DNA from: Halobacillus yeomjeoni
Lineage (GTDB): Bacteria > Bacillota > Bacilli > Bacillales > Halobacillaceae
Assembly: GCF_020171525.1 (NCBI RefSeq)
Contig: NZ_JAIVAI010000001.1
Coordinates: 248,001-312,000, forward strand
Reading direction: 5' to 3'
Length of the DNA stretch: 64,000 nucleotides
Of the stretch, positions 27,266 through 38,770 are shown piece by piece; positions within the stretch are counted from its first letter, which is position 1; every line of letters starts with the position of its first letter. Below the pieces are notes generated by a model. That model had not been told where the DNA came from. It saw nothing but the letters and a program-made list of their open reading frames with translations, and searched no databases. Made by a program: the position numbers and the translations under genes.

Positions 27266-27348
27266 AAATTGTTGGTGATTTTTTTCAATAGTTATAACAG
27301 CTGCCACTTTCTCAAAAGTCTTGGAACAGTAAAATTAACACAGCCTTC

Positions 27349-27384
27349 AAAAAAAACCTTCCATCAAAGATGGAAGGTTTTTTT
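27349..27384. terminator. Bidirectional terminator between holA and rpsT
   Basis: Long perfect stem: A-run plus CCTTCCATC (to 27365) / GATGGAAGG plus T-run (27369-27384), 3-nt loop. Works on both strands. Confidence 0.93.
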
Positions 27385-27389
27385 ACATG

Positions 27390-27418
27390 AAAAACGATCC
27401 ATTTATGTAACGGATCGT
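27390..27418 (-). terminator. Terminator of rpsT
   Basis: Read on the minus strand, ACGATCC (27418-27412) pairs with GGATCGT (27400-27394), followed by TTTTT. It precedes the shared terminator, giving tandem termination for the ribosomal protein gene. Confidence 0.75.
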
Positions 27419-27446
27419 CTGTTGGTCATAAATAACGAAAAAGAAA

Positions 27447-27713
27447 TTATAATGCGTTTACTTTTTTAGTTAGGCGTGATTTAGTACGGTTACCATTGTT
27501 TTTGTGTAGGGCACCGCGTTGTACAGCTTTATCAATTTTCTTGACAGCTGTTTTTAGAGCTTGTTGAGCGCTCTCTTTGTCAGTATCTTTTTGAGATACA
27601 AGCTTTTCAACACGCTTTACTGCTGAACGCATATCTGATTTGAAAGCTGCATTCAAAGCACGAGCATCCGCGTTAACTTGTACACGTTTTTTCGCTGATT
27701 TAATGTTAGGCAT
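27447..27713 (-). CDS. rpsT: 30S ribosomal protein S20
   Basis: Basic helical protein of 88 residues binding 16S rRNA. Starts MPNIKSAKKRVQ and contains NAAFKSDMRSAVKR and KNNGNRTKSRLTKKVNAL, typical of S20. GGAGG on the minus strand precedes the ATG. Confidence 0.98.
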   Translation of the reverse strand: MPNIKSAKKRVQVNADARALNAAFKSDMRSAVKRVEKLVSQKDTDKESAQQALKTAVKKIDKAVQRGALHKNNGNRTKSRLTKKVNAL

Positions 27714-27872
27714 AGTTTCACCTCCTAGGTAAAAACAAAAGACTCATTCATATCGAACAAGAGACATTTTACCAGAGCACGTAGGTGTTTTCAATAGTTA
27801 TATGTAGCAAACCCTGATTTTGCATAGTTTCATGATGCATAGGAAAAAATGTGGTAAAGGAGGTCGACGTTG

Positions 27873-28964
27873 ATGGACGAGCAAAATTTCATAACTACAC
27901 GAACAGACTTGGCCCTTGAAGCGCAGGAAATGAATGTGAGAGACAACCCTTCTTCTTCCGATCATGATGGAGTAAAGGTTGTAGAAAATAAAAAAGATGA
28001 CATGAAAATCACTTATGTAACGGTAGACGAAGCCGGTGCTGAACGAATCGGTAAAAAAGCGGGACACTACGTCACAATCGAGTCACAAGCTATCCGGAAA
28101 CAAGACACAAAACTTCAAGCGAACTTAGCTAAAACAATATCCGGCCAATTAAGAGAACTATTGAAAGATACAGGTGTAAAAGATGAACAACGTGGATTGA
28201 TTGTCGGGCTTGGGAACCATAGAGTCACTCCGGATGCCCTCGGTCCATTGGTCACAGAAAAAGTGATGGTGACAAGTCACCTTTTTGAACTTCATCCAGA
28301 GACAGTTGCGGATGGGTATCGGCCTGTTTCTGCTTTCACTCCAGGCGTTATGGGAGTTACAGGAATCGAGACGAGCGACATGGTTCATGGAGTGATAGAA
28401 GAAACGAAACCTGATTTCGTCATCGTCATCGATGCTTTAGCATCCAGGTCTATTAACCGTATCAACGCTACTATCCAGTTATCAGATACAGGAATTCATC
28501 CAGGGTCTGGAGTAGGAAACAAAAGAAAAGAAATCAGTCGCGAGACATATGGAATTCCGGTCATCTCCATCGGGGTACCTACAGTCGTGGACGCTGTAAC
28601 GATTACAAGTGATACAATTGATTATGTATTGAAGCATTTCGGCAGAGAATGGAAGGAGAAAGACCGTCCCTCAAATGCCTTGTCACCTGCGATGAATCCT
28701 TTTGAGAGAAAAACGCTGACAGAAGAAGATCATCCGAACGAAGAACAAAGCAAAGCCGTATTAGGGATGTTCGGTCAGTTGGAAGAAGCAGAGAAGAAAC
28801 AATTGATCAAAGAAGTTTTGACACCTTTAGGACATAATTTGATGGTCACGCCGAAAGAAGTAGATGATTTTATCAAGGATATGGCGCATGTCATTGCGAC
28901 AGGTATCAATGGGGCGTTACATCCAGGGGTGGAAGACGGAGAAGCTCAATCCTATTCCAGATGA
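27873..28964 (+). CDS. gpr: Germination protease Gpr
   Basis: Spore endopeptidase that degrades small acid-soluble proteins at germination, 363 residues, made as a zymogen with a short N-terminal propeptide (here before about NVRDNPSSS). Conserved [63 protein letters not shown] and [21 protein letters not shown] at 27859-27863 gives the ATG at 27873; the preceding TTG at 27870 is possible. Adjacent to spoIIP as in B. subtilis. Confidence 0.96.
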   Translation: MDEQNFITTRTDLALEAQEMNVRDNPSSSDHDGVKVVENKKDDMKITYVTVDEAGAERIGKKAGHYVTIESQAIRKQDTKLQANLAKTISGQLRELLKDTGVKDEQRGLIVGLGNHRVTPDALGPLVTEKVMVTSHLFELHPETVADGYRPVSAFTPGVMGVTGIETSDMVHGVIEETKPDFVIVIDALASRSINRINATIQLSDTGIHPGSGVGNKRKEISRETYGIPVISIGVPTVVDAVTITSDTIDYVLKHFGREWKEKDRPSNALSPAMNPFERKTLTEEDHPNEEQSKAVLGMFGQLEEAEKKQLIKEVLTPLGHNLMVTPKEVDDFIKDMAHVIATGINGALHPGVEDGEAQSYSR

Positions 28965-29170
28965 ATAAAAGGAAAATGATGCGATCCAAAGGTAGAGGAG
29001 AAAATAGTTGAACGTCCGCTTTCTATAGCACATGCTCTCCTTGAACTTAAAACCTTGAGCTATACTATTACAAAACTCTCTTTATACATGTATCAGAAGC
29101 GTCCGTATATAACCAATAAGCACCAACCTATAATATAAAAGAAGAATGAATAGAGTGGTTCTATTAAAAT

Positions 29171-29223
29171 TCTCTCTCTCATACGATTTACTAGATAGAG
29201 TCAGTATGAGGAGAGGATTTTTT
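29171..29223 (+). promoter_or_regulatory. Hairpin over the spoIIP ribosome site, with possible sigma-E -10
   Basis: The 5' arm (29173-29184, ending CTCATAC) pairs with GTATGAGGAGAGG (29204-29216, one bulged base), then ATTTTTTT runs into the spoIIP ATG at 29225. The 3' arm contains the ribosome site. It is shaped like an intrinsic terminator at the end of the gpr-spoIIP spacer. CATACGAT at 29180-29187 resembles a sigma-E -10 and overlaps the 5' arm; the -35 is weak. Confidence 0.55.
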
Positions 29224-29224
29224 T

Positions 29225-30364
29225 ATGGCCATCAACCAGAAGTGGAAAAGAAAACCGAAGAATAAAGTGAAACTCTGGACGCAATGGTTAGGAATTGCTG
29301 CCGTTCTTTTATTACTTCTGTTCATAGGAATCGGTCTTTTGACTGGAGCCAAGACGACTTACCGTCTATATTCAAACACGATACAAGAATGGACCACCCA
29401 GCTGAAAGGGAGTTCATTCATTTATCTTTTTGAAATGGAGAATAGAGCTTACGGAGCTGCTCATCCAGAAGGTCAGAGGCTCCCTTCCTTTTCTAATTTA
29501 TCATTTCAAATGCTTACGAGTTTGACCCCTAATGACCCGAGAAGCTTACTAGGACGTGAAATTCCCGGCTTATCATCATATAACTCTCAGATCATCATCG
29601 CAGGTGAAGGCACGGATTTTACAAACTTGCCGATTGAATCCGAACCTCCGCTTGAAGTTGCTAGTAAAGGGAAGACAGAGTCGGGAGAAGAGAAGGAAAT
29701 GGACGAGTCAAAGACTCCTACTGGACAAGAAAAGGTATTTATTTACCACACACATAACACAGAATCTTTTTACCCGCACCTGCCGGATAAGAGTACAGCC
29801 TATGATGGTAAGGTCAATATCACTTTAGTGGGTAAACGGCTGGCTGAAAATTTAGAGCGGAGGGGTATTGGAGCTACAGTGGATTTTACAAATATCAGTG
29901 AATTATTAAGAGAGAGGGGATTAAAGCACTATCAATCCTATGAGGCCATAAGACCTGTGGTTAAAGAAGCTATGAGCAGCAATGACAGCTTATCTTATTT
30001 CTTCGATTTGCACAGGGATAGTCTGCCAAAAGAAAAAACAACCGTTACGATCAATGGAAAAGAATATGGGAGAATCATTTTCGTCATCGGTGCTGAAAAC
30101 AGTCAATATGAAAAGAATTTGAAATTCGCATCAGATATGCATAAGCGTTTAGAAGAGAAGTATCCGGGGATCAGCCGCGGGGTTATTACGAAAAAAGGCG
30201 CCGGAGTAGACGGTGTTTATAATCAAGATTTGAATCCCAACTCCATCTTAATAGAATTCGGTGGTGTCTATAATCATCTGGATGAGTTGTATCGTTCGAC
30301 GGATGTAGTCGCCGATGTCTTTAGTGAATACTACTTCCAATCCGAAAAAGTCTCAGGAGATTAG
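29225..30364 (+). CDS. spoIIP: Stage II sporulation protein P
   Basis: Peptidoglycan amidase/endopeptidase of the SpoIID-M-P complex that drives engulfment, 379 residues. Basic N-terminus, one membrane anchor (about residues 18-42), a linker, then the amidase domain with zinc ligands in IYHTHNTESF and YFFDLHRDS, and the catalytic region NSILIEFGG. GAGGAGAGG upstream lies inside a hairpin. Made in the mother cell (sigma E) and forespore in B. subtilis. Confidence 0.96.
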   Translation: MAINQKWKRKPKNKVKLWTQWLGIAAVLLLLLFIGIGLLTGAKTTYRLYSNTIQEWTTQLKGSSFIYLFEMENRAYGAAHPEGQRLPSFSNLSFQMLTSLTPNDPRSLLGREIPGLSSYNSQIIIAGEGTDFTNLPIESEPPLEVASKGKTESGEEKEMDESKTPTGQEKVFIYHTHNTESFYPHLPDKSTAYDGKVNITLVGKRLAENLERRGIGATVDFTNISELLRERGLKHYQSYEAIRPVVKEAMSSNDSLSYFFDLHRDSLPKEKTTVTINGKEYGRIIFVIGAENSQYEKNLKFASDMHKRLEEKYPGISRGVITKKGAGVDGVYNQDLNPNSILIEFGGVYNHLDELYRSTDVVADVFSEYYFQSEKVSGD

Positions 30365-30374
30365 GAGGGGAACT

Positions 30375-30644
30375 ATGAAGTGGATAGCGGCCATTTTGGT
30401 ATGTGCAAGCTTATTTATCTTCGGAGCTCTTTATGGGATTGAAAAGAACAATTTAAAACAGGGTGAAACGCCTGTTCACATTGTTGAGAAGTCTGAGGGA
30501 GTGGCAGCAACGAATTGCAGCCCTCCTCCTGCTTCTGAAGATTTTCCTTGGATCGTTGAATTGGCTGGAGGGTTGGGAGAAGGAGTTGCATTTACATTCA
30601 ATGGAGTGGTTCTGGTTCTATCTGAAATGATCCAGGCTGGATGA
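30375..30644 (+). CDS. yqxA: YqxA family protein (DUF3679)
   Basis: Protein of 89 residues with an N-terminal membrane helix (about 4-20) or signal anchor, a short polar stretch (GIEKNNLKQGETP) and a hydrophobic C-terminal half. Position between spoIIP and lepA and length match B. subtilis YqxA. Function unknown; co-transcription with spoIIP is likely (TTAGGAGGGG, 10-bp gap). Confidence 0.85.
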   Translation: MKWIAAILVCASLFIFGALYGIEKNNLKQGETPVHIVEKSEGVAATNCSPPPASEDFPWIVELAGGLGEGVAFTFNGVVLVLSEMIQAG

Positions 30645-30678
30645 ATGTTAAATTCAAAGGCAGTTATCGGTTTAAACA

Positions 30679-30707
30679 TTGAATAATAGTGCTCCTATTG
30701 CTATAAT
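30679..30707 (+). promoter_or_regulatory. lepA promoter
   Basis: TTGAAT (30679-30684), 17-bp spacer, TATAAT (30702-30707); the start codon is 43 bp downstream. A good sigma-A match. Confidence 0.75.
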
Positions 30708-30749
30708 CAGGCTAGCTTATTGTGTCGAAATCAGTAGGAGTGATTTAAG

Positions 30750-32564
30750 TTGACTAGTCAAAATAGACAAGAGAGAGTTCGTAACTTCTCGATTATAGCC
30801 CATATCGATCATGGGAAATCGACGTTGGCGGACCGTATCCTTGAAAAAACAAAAGCTTTAACACAAAGAGAAATGAAAGAACAATTCCTGGATGCTATGG
30901 ATTTAGAGCGGGAACGTGGTATTACAATCAAGCTGAACGCTGTTCAATTGAATTATCAGGCAAAAAATGAACAAGATTATACGTTTCACTTGATCGACAC
31001 CCCTGGACACGTCGATTTTACATATGAGGTGTCCCGGAGCTTAGCGGCTTGTGAAGGGGCGATTCTGGTCGTCGATGCTGCACAGGGAATTGAAGCTCAA
31101 ACACTTGCCAATGTATATTTGGCACTTGAGAACGATTTGGAAATCATCCCTGTCATCAATAAGATTGATTTACCTGGTGCTGACCCTGAACGTATCAAAC
31201 AGGAAATTGAAGATGTAATCGGAATTGATGCGTCTGATGCGATACTAGCCTCCGCAAAAGAAGGAGTCGGTATTGACGAGATTTTAGAACGAATTGTTAC
31301 AGATATTCCTGCTCCAGCCGGAAATGTGAACGATCCGACGAAAGCATTGATTTTTGATTCCTTATATGATTCATACCGTGGTGTAGTTGCTTATACATGC
31401 GTGAGAGAAGGCTCGATCAAAGTCGGCGACAAAATTCGTATGATGGCTACAGGGAAAGAGTTTGAAGTCAATGAAGTCGGTGTATTCCGCCCGACTCCGA
31501 CAAAGCTTAAGGAATTGACTGTCGGGGATGTAGGCTATTTGACTGCTTCCATAAAAAATATTGGAGACTCCCGTGTAGGTGATACGATTACACTCGCGAA
31601 TAATCCGGCAGCAGAACCTCTGCCTGGTTATAAGAAAATGAATCCAATGGTTTTCTGCGGGATGTACCCTGTAGATGCAAATAATTATAATGATTTAAGA
31701 GACGCTTTGGAGCGTTTAGAGTTGAACGACTCGTCCCTTCAATATGAAGCGGAAACTTCACAGGCACTTGGGTTCGGCTTCCGCTGTGGTTTCTTGGGGA
31801 TGCTCCATATGGAGATCATTCAAGAAAGAATCGAACGTGAGTTCAAAATCGATTTGATTACCACTGCACCAAGTGTTATTTACAAAGTCAAAACAACTGA
31901 CGGTAAAGAGATGAATGTCGACAACCCATCCATGATGCCGGAAAACCAAAAACTTGAAGAAGTACAAGAGCCGTTCGTAAAAGCGACAATTATGGTTCCG
32001 AATGAGTACGTCGGCCCTGTCATGGAAATTTGTCAAAGAAAGCGCGGTAACTTCATGGATATGCAGTATATGGATGACAACCGGGTCAATGTCGTATATG
32101 AAATTCCACTTTCTGAAATCGTTTATGACTTCTTCGATTCATTGAAGTCACAGACAAAAGGGTATGCTTCATTCGACTATGAATTGATCGGTTACCGTAC
32201 GTCGAACCTTGTGAAGATGGATATTCTGCTGAATGGAGATACGATCGATGCCTTGTCGTTCATCGTTCACCGAGATTTTGCATACGAACGTGGTAAACTG
32301 ATTGCTGAAAAGCTTAAAAAGCTGATTCCAAGGCAACAGTTCGAAGTCCCTGTCCAGGCTGCCATCGGAAATAAAGTCGTAGCAAGAAGTACAATCAAAG
32401 CCATGCGTAAAAACGTACTATCCAAATGTTACGGCGGTGACATTTCCCGTAAGCGTAAACTTCTTGAAAAACAAAAAGAAGGTAAAAAGCGTATGAAGAT
32501 GGTCGGTTCTGTTGAAGTACCGCAGGAAGCGTTCATGTCTGTGCTGGACTTAAGTGAAGAGTAA
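30750..32564 (+). CDS. lepA: Elongation factor 4 (LepA)
   Basis: Ribosomal translocase-family GTPase acting in translation fidelity and 30S biogenesis, 604 residues. G1 [10 protein letters not shown]2/G3 [10 protein letters not shown] and DTPGHVDF, G4 [11 protein letters not shown]-terminal LepA-specific domain with [24 protein letters not shown]-type tail. Starts with TTG at 30750 after AGGAG. Confidence 0.97.
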   Translation: MTSQNRQERVRNFSIIAHIDHGKSTLADRILEKTKALTQREMKEQFLDAMDLERERGITIKLNAVQLNYQAKNEQDYTFHLIDTPGHVDFTYEVSRSLAACEGAILVVDAAQGIEAQTLANVYLALENDLEIIPVINKIDLPGADPERIKQEIEDVIGIDASDAILASAKEGVGIDEILERIVTDIPAPAGNVNDPTKALIFDSLYDSYRGVVAYTCVREGSIKVGDKIRMMATGKEFEVNEVGVFRPTPTKLKELTVGDVGYLTASIKNIGDSRVGDTITLANNPAAEPLPGYKKMNPMVFCGMYPVDANNYNDLRDALERLELNDSSLQYEAETSQALGFGFRCGFLGMLHMEIIQERIEREFKIDLITTAPSVIYKVKTTDGKEMNVDNPSMMPENQKLEEVQEPFVKATIMVPNEYVGPVMEICQRKRGNFMDMQYMDDNRVNVVYEIPLSEIVYDFFDSLKSQTKGYASFDYELIGYRTSNLVKMDILLNGDTIDALSFIVHRDFAYERGKLIAEKLKKLIPRQQFEVPVQAAIGNKVVARSTIKAMRKNVLSKCYGGDISRKRKLLEKQKEGKKRMKMVGSVEVPQEAFMSVLDLSEE

Positions 32565-32584
32565 TATAAATGAACAGATCACAT

Positions 32585-32617
32585 AAAGCCGCAGGAGTTG
32601 AAACTCTTGCGGTTTTC
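32585..32617 (+). terminator. Hairpin between lepA and hemW
   Basis: Stem AAAGCCGCAGGAGTT (32585-32599) pairs with AACTCTTGCGGTTTT (wobbles at two positions), followed by CCTT. It is a lepA terminator or partial attenuator in front of hemW, whose start is 22 bp beyond. Confidence 0.7.
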
Positions 32618-32638
32618 CTTATGAAAGGTGGAACATCT

Positions 32639-33778
32639 ATGAACATCCCATCCGCATATATACACATCCCCTTCTGTCAACAAATCTGCCACTATTGTGA
32701 TTTCACAAAGTTCTTTTATAACGAAAGACTTGCAGATGAATATTTAGTCGCTCTGGAAAAAGAGATCCATACGTATATCCCGGAGGGTAAAGCGGAGGTA
32801 GAAACGATTTTCGTAGGCGGTGGAACACCGACAGCCGTCAATCATAGTCAGTTGAAAAAGCTTTTAGAGATGATTGATGATCATTTCGATATACAAAATT
32901 GTGAAGAATACACATTTGAGGCTAACCCTGGCGATTTGGATATGGAAAAAGTGAAAATGCTGAAAGAATATGGAGTCAACCGAATTTCCTTAGGTGTACA
33001 AGTATTCGATGATGCAATGCTGGAAAAGATAGGTCGTGTGCATCGCGTCAAAGATGTGTATACCAATGTAGATCGTCTATTGCAGGTAGGTTTATCGAAT
33101 GTGAGTATCGACTTGATGTACGGGCTTCCAGGTCAGAGTGTTGAACATTTTGAAAAGACGATTGATGAAGCCATGCAGTTCGGGCTTCCCCATTATTCTT
33201 CTTACTCTTTGCAGATTGAACCGAAGACGGTCTTCTATCAAAGGTATAAAAAAGGGAAATTAGTCAAACCTCCTGAAGAAGACGAAGCAGAAATGTATGA
33301 GATGCTAAAGAGAAAGTTAGCCGAAGACGGAGTAGAACAATATGAAATCAGTAACTTTGCAAAGCCTGGATTTGAAAGCAGACACAATCTGACTTATTGG
33401 AACAATGAATTTTACTATGGAATTGGTGCTGGCGCACATGGATACCTTCCAGGGAAACGGACGATCAACATAAGGCCCTTACCTGCCTATGTAAAACAAG
33501 CGATGTCTGACGGAAAACCGATTCTTCATGAAGAACCTGTTGGATTGAAAGAACGAATGGAAGAAGAGATGTTCTTAGGTTTGAGAAAAACGGAAGGTGT
33601 TTCATTGGACCGCTTTAATGCTAAGTATGGCAGGACCATTCGAGATGTTTTCGGAACGTCGGTTCCTGAACTGATGGAAAGGGATTTGATTGAAGAAAAA
33701 AGCGGGTTTATGCGATTGACTGACCGTGGGCGGATCTTAGGAAATGAGGTATTCAGAGAATTTTTAATTGATGAGTAA
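32639..33778 (+). CDS. hemW: Radical SAM protein HemW
   Basis: Radical SAM heme chaperone-like enzyme, formerly annotated as oxygen-independent coproporphyrinogen oxidase, 379 residues. The cluster motif CxxxCxxC is in PFCQQICHYCDF near residue 15; GGGTPTAV, YGVNRISLGVQVFDD and the HemN C-terminal domain follow. The extra Cys found just after the cluster in true HemN oxidases is absent, so HemW is preferred. AAAGGTGG selects the ATG at 32639. Confidence 0.92.
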   Translation: MNIPSAYIHIPFCQQICHYCDFTKFFYNERLADEYLVALEKEIHTYIPEGKAEVETIFVGGGTPTAVNHSQLKKLLEMIDDHFDIQNCEEYTFEANPGDLDMEKVKMLKEYGVNRISLGVQVFDDAMLEKIGRVHRVKDVYTNVDRLLQVGLSNVSIDLMYGLPGQSVEHFEKTIDEAMQFGLPHYSSYSLQIEPKTVFYQRYKKGKLVKPPEEDEAEMYEMLKRKLAEDGVEQYEISNFAKPGFESRHNLTYWNNEFYYGIGAGAHGYLPGKRTINIRPLPAYVKQAMSDGKPILHEEPVGLKERMEEEMFLGLRKTEGVSLDRFNAKYGRTIRDVFGTSVPELMERDLIEEKSGFMRLTDRGRILGNEVFREFLIDE

Positions 33779-33796
33779 AAATGAATGGTTTTACCG

Positions 33797-33825
33797 TTGA
33801 CATCTGCACCCCCTTTTGATAATTT
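33797..33825 (+). promoter_or_regulatory. hrcA operon promoter
   Basis: Perfect -35 TTGACA at 33797-33802; the 17-bp spaced -10 is TAATTT (33820-33825), within an AT-rich run that offers alternatives. Lies just upstream of CIRCE. Confidence 0.6.
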
Positions 33826-33835
33826 ATTATTAGAT

Positions 33836-33862
33836 TTAGCACTCAGTTAAAGCGAGTGCTAA
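33836..33862. promoter_or_regulatory. CIRCE operator (HrcA-binding site)
   Basis: Perfect inverted repeat TTAGCACTC (33836-33844), 9-bp spacer, GAGTGCTAA (33854-33862). This is the canonical HrcA operator; it overlaps the transcript start and leader of hrcA, so HrcA autoregulates the dnaK operon with GroE feedback. Confidence 0.98.
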
Positions 33863-33877
33863 CAGAGGTGATCATCG

Positions 33878-34900
33878 ATGTTAACTGAAAGACAACTGCT
33901 CATATTGCAAGTCATTATTGATGATTTCATCCTGACGGCGCAGCCGGTGGGTTCGCGCTCTATATCAAAAAAGGATGTTGTGACATTCAGTTCAGCAACG
34001 ATCAGAAATGAAATGGCAGACCTTGAGGAAATGGGCTTTATTGAAAAGACCCATTCATCTTCTGGAAGGGTTCCTTCTGAGAAAGGATACCGTTTTTATG
34101 TAGATCATTTACTTTCTCCACTGAGTCTGTCTAATGATGAAATCCGTACGATACGTGACGCATTTGATGACAAGATGTTAGAGTTTGAGCGTGTAGTTCA
34201 AAAGTCTGCGGGTATATTGTCTGATTTGACAAACTATACTTCTATCATTCTTGGCCCTGAAGTATTCGAGACAAGGTTGAAACAGCTGCAAATTGTTCCT
34301 TTAAGTGCACAATCTGCAATAGCGATTCTCGTTACGAACACAGGGCATGTAGAACACCGTGCCTTTAACATCCCTGTTGAAATCCTTTCTGAAGACTTGG
34401 AGAAGATGGTGAACATTCTTAACAGCCGTCTTCAAGGAGTACCTCTGGTGAAGCTTCATGAAAAGCTTCATACAGAAATCAGCGATTTGTTGGAGAAACA
34501 CACCCAGCATCATGAAAAAGCTTTTTCCTATTTGAAAGCAGCACTGATGGATGAACATTCGACTAAACTTTATATTGGTGGAAAAACCAATATACTCAGA
34601 CAGCCGGAGTTCAGAGACTTAGAAAAAGTCCGTTCATTGTATGCTACGATTGAAAAGGAAAATGAAATGGCTGATTTACTCCGTTCAGAAGAGGAAGGGA
34701 TTCACGTCAAGATCGGACAGGAAAATTCGTTTGACGCCATGCAGAACTGCAGCTTGATTACAGCAAGTTACACGCTTGGTGACGATCAAGTAGGGACTAT
34801 TGCATTGTTAGGTCCCACACGCATGGAGTACAATCGAATGTTTTCTCTTATGAATGTCTTGTCTAAGCACATGACGAACACTTTCCGAGGCTGGTACTAA
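33878..34900 (+). CDS. hrcA: Heat-inducible transcription repressor HrcA
   Basis: Repressor of class I heat-shock genes, 340 residues. N-terminal winged helix (MLTERQLLILQVIIDDFI, SATIRNEMADLEEMG, HSSSGRVPSEKGYRFYVD), a dimerisation region and a C-terminal GAF-like domain with GPTRMEYNRM. AGAGGTG upstream of the ATG. First gene of hrcA-grpE-dnaK-dnaJ. Confidence 0.98.
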   Translation: MLTERQLLILQVIIDDFILTAQPVGSRSISKKDVVTFSSATIRNEMADLEEMGFIEKTHSSSGRVPSEKGYRFYVDHLLSPLSLSNDEIRTIRDAFDDKMLEFERVVQKSAGILSDLTNYTSIILGPEVFETRLKQLQIVPLSAQSAIAILVTNTGHVEHRAFNIPVEILSEDLEKMVNILNSRLQGVPLVKLHEKLHTEISDLLEKHTQHHEKAFSYLKAALMDEHSTKLYIGGKTNILRQPEFRDLEKVRSLYATIEKENEMADLLRSEEEGIHVKIGQENSFDAMQNCSLITASYTLGDDQVGTIALLGPTRMEYNRMFSLMNVLSKHMTNTFRGWY

Positions 34901-34915
34901 TGATCAGCTAAAAAT

Positions 34916-34948
34916 GAAGATGGGGAACTTTTCCCATCGCTTCTTTTT
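34916..34948 (+). terminator. Intra-operon terminator hrcA-grpE
   Basis: Stem GAAGATGGGGA / TCCCATCGCTTC (imperfect) followed by TTTTT. It may reduce hrcA-to-grpE readthrough. Confidence 0.65.
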
Positions 34949-35022
34949 GTCTATTGCTTTTTCAGGATATTTATTCATGTTATAGTCAGTAACGGTGAAA
35001 GGGAAAGTAGGAGGTGGAAGTC

Positions 35023-35553
35023 ATGGAAGAGAACAAACAAGAGCAAGAAGTCATCGACGCTCAAGAAGAGCAAGATGTTGTAGAAGAAGGAAATGAAGAA
35101 AACAATGAAGAGCTTGAAACTCTTCGTCAGGAAAAAGAAGAGATCAACAACCGTCTCCTTCGTCTACAAGCAGATTATGATAATTTCCGCCGCCGAACTC
35201 AGAAAGAGAAGGAAGCGGATAGGAAATATAGATCCCAAAGCTTAGTCGAAGAACTGATTCCTGTACTGGATAATTTCGATAGAGCTCTGCAGGTCGAAGT
35301 GGATGGAGATTCTTTCAAAAACTTTGCTGATGGAATGGAAATGGTATATCAACAATTCAAGTCAGCACTTGAAAAAGAAGGTGTCGAGGAAATTCCTGCT
35401 GTAGGAGAAGAATTCGACCCTCATTTACACCAAGCCATCATGCAGGTGGAAGATGAAAATTACGAATCCAATATTGTAGTGGAAGAACTACAAAAAGGAT
35501 ACCGCTTGAAAGACCGGGTCATTCGCCCGTCTATGGTAAAAGTAAACCAATAA
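35023..35553 (+). CDS. grpE: Nucleotide exchange factor GrpE
   Basis: DnaK nucleotide exchange factor, 176 residues. The first 40 residues are extremely Glu/Asp/Gln-rich, then the long coiled coil ([32 protein letters not shown]) and the C-terminal beta domain with [17 protein letters not shown] and [24 protein letters not shown] selects the ATG at 35023 over the GTG at 35014. Confidence 0.97.
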   Translation: MEENKQEQEVIDAQEEQDVVEEGNEENNEELETLRQEKEEINNRLLRLQADYDNFRRRTQKEKEADRKYRSQSLVEELIPVLDNFDRALQVEVDGDSFKNFADGMEMVYQQFKSALEKEGVEEIPAVGEEFDPHLHQAIMQVEDENYESNIVVEELQKGYRLKDRVIRPSMVKVNQ

Positions 35554-35565
35554 ATAGATGAATGA

Positions 35566-37422
<1,857 letters not shown>

Positions 37423-37437
37423 TTATAAGGCTGAATG

Positions 37438-37478
37438 AAAAAGTCAAAGTCAGGTTCTTCTTGACTTTGACTTTTTTC
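37438..37478 (+). terminator. Terminator after dnaK
   Basis: Fourteen-base arms AAAAGTCAAAGTCA / TGACTTTGACTTTT with T-run; probably lowers dnaJ expression relative to dnaK. Confidence 0.9.
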
Positions 37479-37553
37479 ACGTCAGTTGCTTAAAAGTCAT
37501 AGGTAGTGTTAATATAAACGTTATGTAATAGCGCCCGGGAGAGTGATCGACTA

Positions 37554-38681
37554 GTGAGTAAACGCGATTATTATGAGGTTCTTGGAGTTTCCAAAGATGC
37601 CTCTAAAGACGAAATCAAAAAAGCATACCGAAAACTGGCTCGTAAGTATCACCCAGACGTCAGTGAGGAAGAAAATGCTTCAGAAAAATTCAAAGAAGCT
37701 AAAGAAGCTTATGAAACATTAAGTGATCAACAAAAACGTGCGCAGTACGACCAATTTGGTCATGCAGGTCCTAACCAAGGTGGATTCGGGGGATTCGGCG
37801 GAGGCGCTGAAGACTTCGGTGGCTTTGGTGATATCTTTGATATGTTCTTCGGTGGCGGAGGACGCCGCAGAGATCCGAACGCTCCTCGTAAAGGTGCGGA
37901 CCTTCAATATACGATGACTCTTCAATTTGAAGAAGCCATCTTCGGTAAAAGCACGGATATTGAAATTCCGAAAGAAGAAGAGTGTGATACATGTGATGGT
38001 TCAGGGGCTAAACCTGGAACCACGCCTGAGACTTGTTCTCACTGTCAAGGAAGCGGTCAAATCAACCAAGAACAAAATACACCATTTGGCCGAGTGGTGA
38101 ACCGTCGTGTATGTCACCATTGTCATGGGAGCGGTAAATTCATCAAAGATAAATGTAACACTTGCGGAGGAGATGGCCGCGTAAAAACACGCAAGAAAAT
38201 CCATCTTGATATTCCTGCAGGTATTGATGAAGGACAACAAATCCGTGTCCAAGGAAAAGGTGAAGACGGTGTGAATGGTGGTCCGGCTGGTGACTTGTTC
38301 GTCGTCATCCGAGTTCAGCCACATGAATTCTTTAAGCGAGAAGGCGACCACATTTTCTGTGACATCCCATTGACCTTTGCTCAAGCTGCTCTTGGTGATG
38401 AAATTGAAGTTCCGACTGTCCGCGGTAAAGTGAAGCTGAAGATACCAGCAGGTACCCAAACAGGTAAAACGTTCCGAATTAAGGAAAAAGGTGTACCGAA
38501 CGTCCATGGCAGAGGACAAGGTGATCAACATGTGAAGACGAAAGTCATCACACCGAAGAATTTGACTGAAAGACAAAAAGAGTTGTTGCGAGAGTTTAAC
38601 GACATCAGTGGAAATGAAGCAACAGATGAACAACACGGCAACTTTTTTGAGCGTATGAAGCGAGCGTTCAAAGGCGACTGA
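37554..38681 (+). CDS. dnaJ: Chaperone DnaJ (Hsp40)
   Basis: Type I J-protein, 375 residues. J domain with HPD ([11 protein letters not shown]), Gly/Phe-rich linker (about 75-110), four zinc repeats [32 protein letters not shown] (about 140-210) and the C-terminal substrate domains. Starts with GTG at 37554 after GGGAGAG. Confidence 0.98.
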   Translation: MSKRDYYEVLGVSKDASKDEIKKAYRKLARKYHPDVSEEENASEKFKEAKEAYETLSDQQKRAQYDQFGHAGPNQGGFGGFGGGAEDFGGFGDIFDMFFGGGGRRRDPNAPRKGADLQYTMTLQFEEAIFGKSTDIEIPKEEECDTCDGSGAKPGTTPETCSHCQGSGQINQEQNTPFGRVVNRRVCHHCHGSGKFIKDKCNTCGGDGRVKTRKKIHLDIPAGIDEGQQIRVQGKGEDGVNGGPAGDLFVVIRVQPHEFFKREGDHIFCDIPLTFAQAALGDEIEVPTVRGKVKLKIPAGTQTGKTFRIKEKGVPNVHGRGQGDQHVKTKVITPKNLTERQKELLREFNDISGNEATDEQHGNFFERMKRAFKGD

Positions 38682-38692
38682 TTTAAGTTAAA

Positions 38693-38770
38693 GGAGAGTG
38701 TCTGTTACGAAGGTTTTGCAGGTTCTGACTGGAATTACCTATAGATTCGTGCAGGCACTCTTTTCTTTTT
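38693..38770 (+). terminator. Long-loop terminator after dnaJ
   Basis: AGAGTGTCTG (38695-38704) pairs with CAGGCACTCT (38752-38761), extended by TACGAA with TTCGTG; a loop of about 40 nt; then TTTCTTTTT. The T-tract abuts the left end of the MITE-like element. Confidence 0.6.

Noticed and set aside
38001-38636. 211-codon open frame antisense to dnaJ
   Set aside because: No ribosome site, no family resemblance, and dnaJ is intact on the other strand; its length reflects codon bias of dnaJ.
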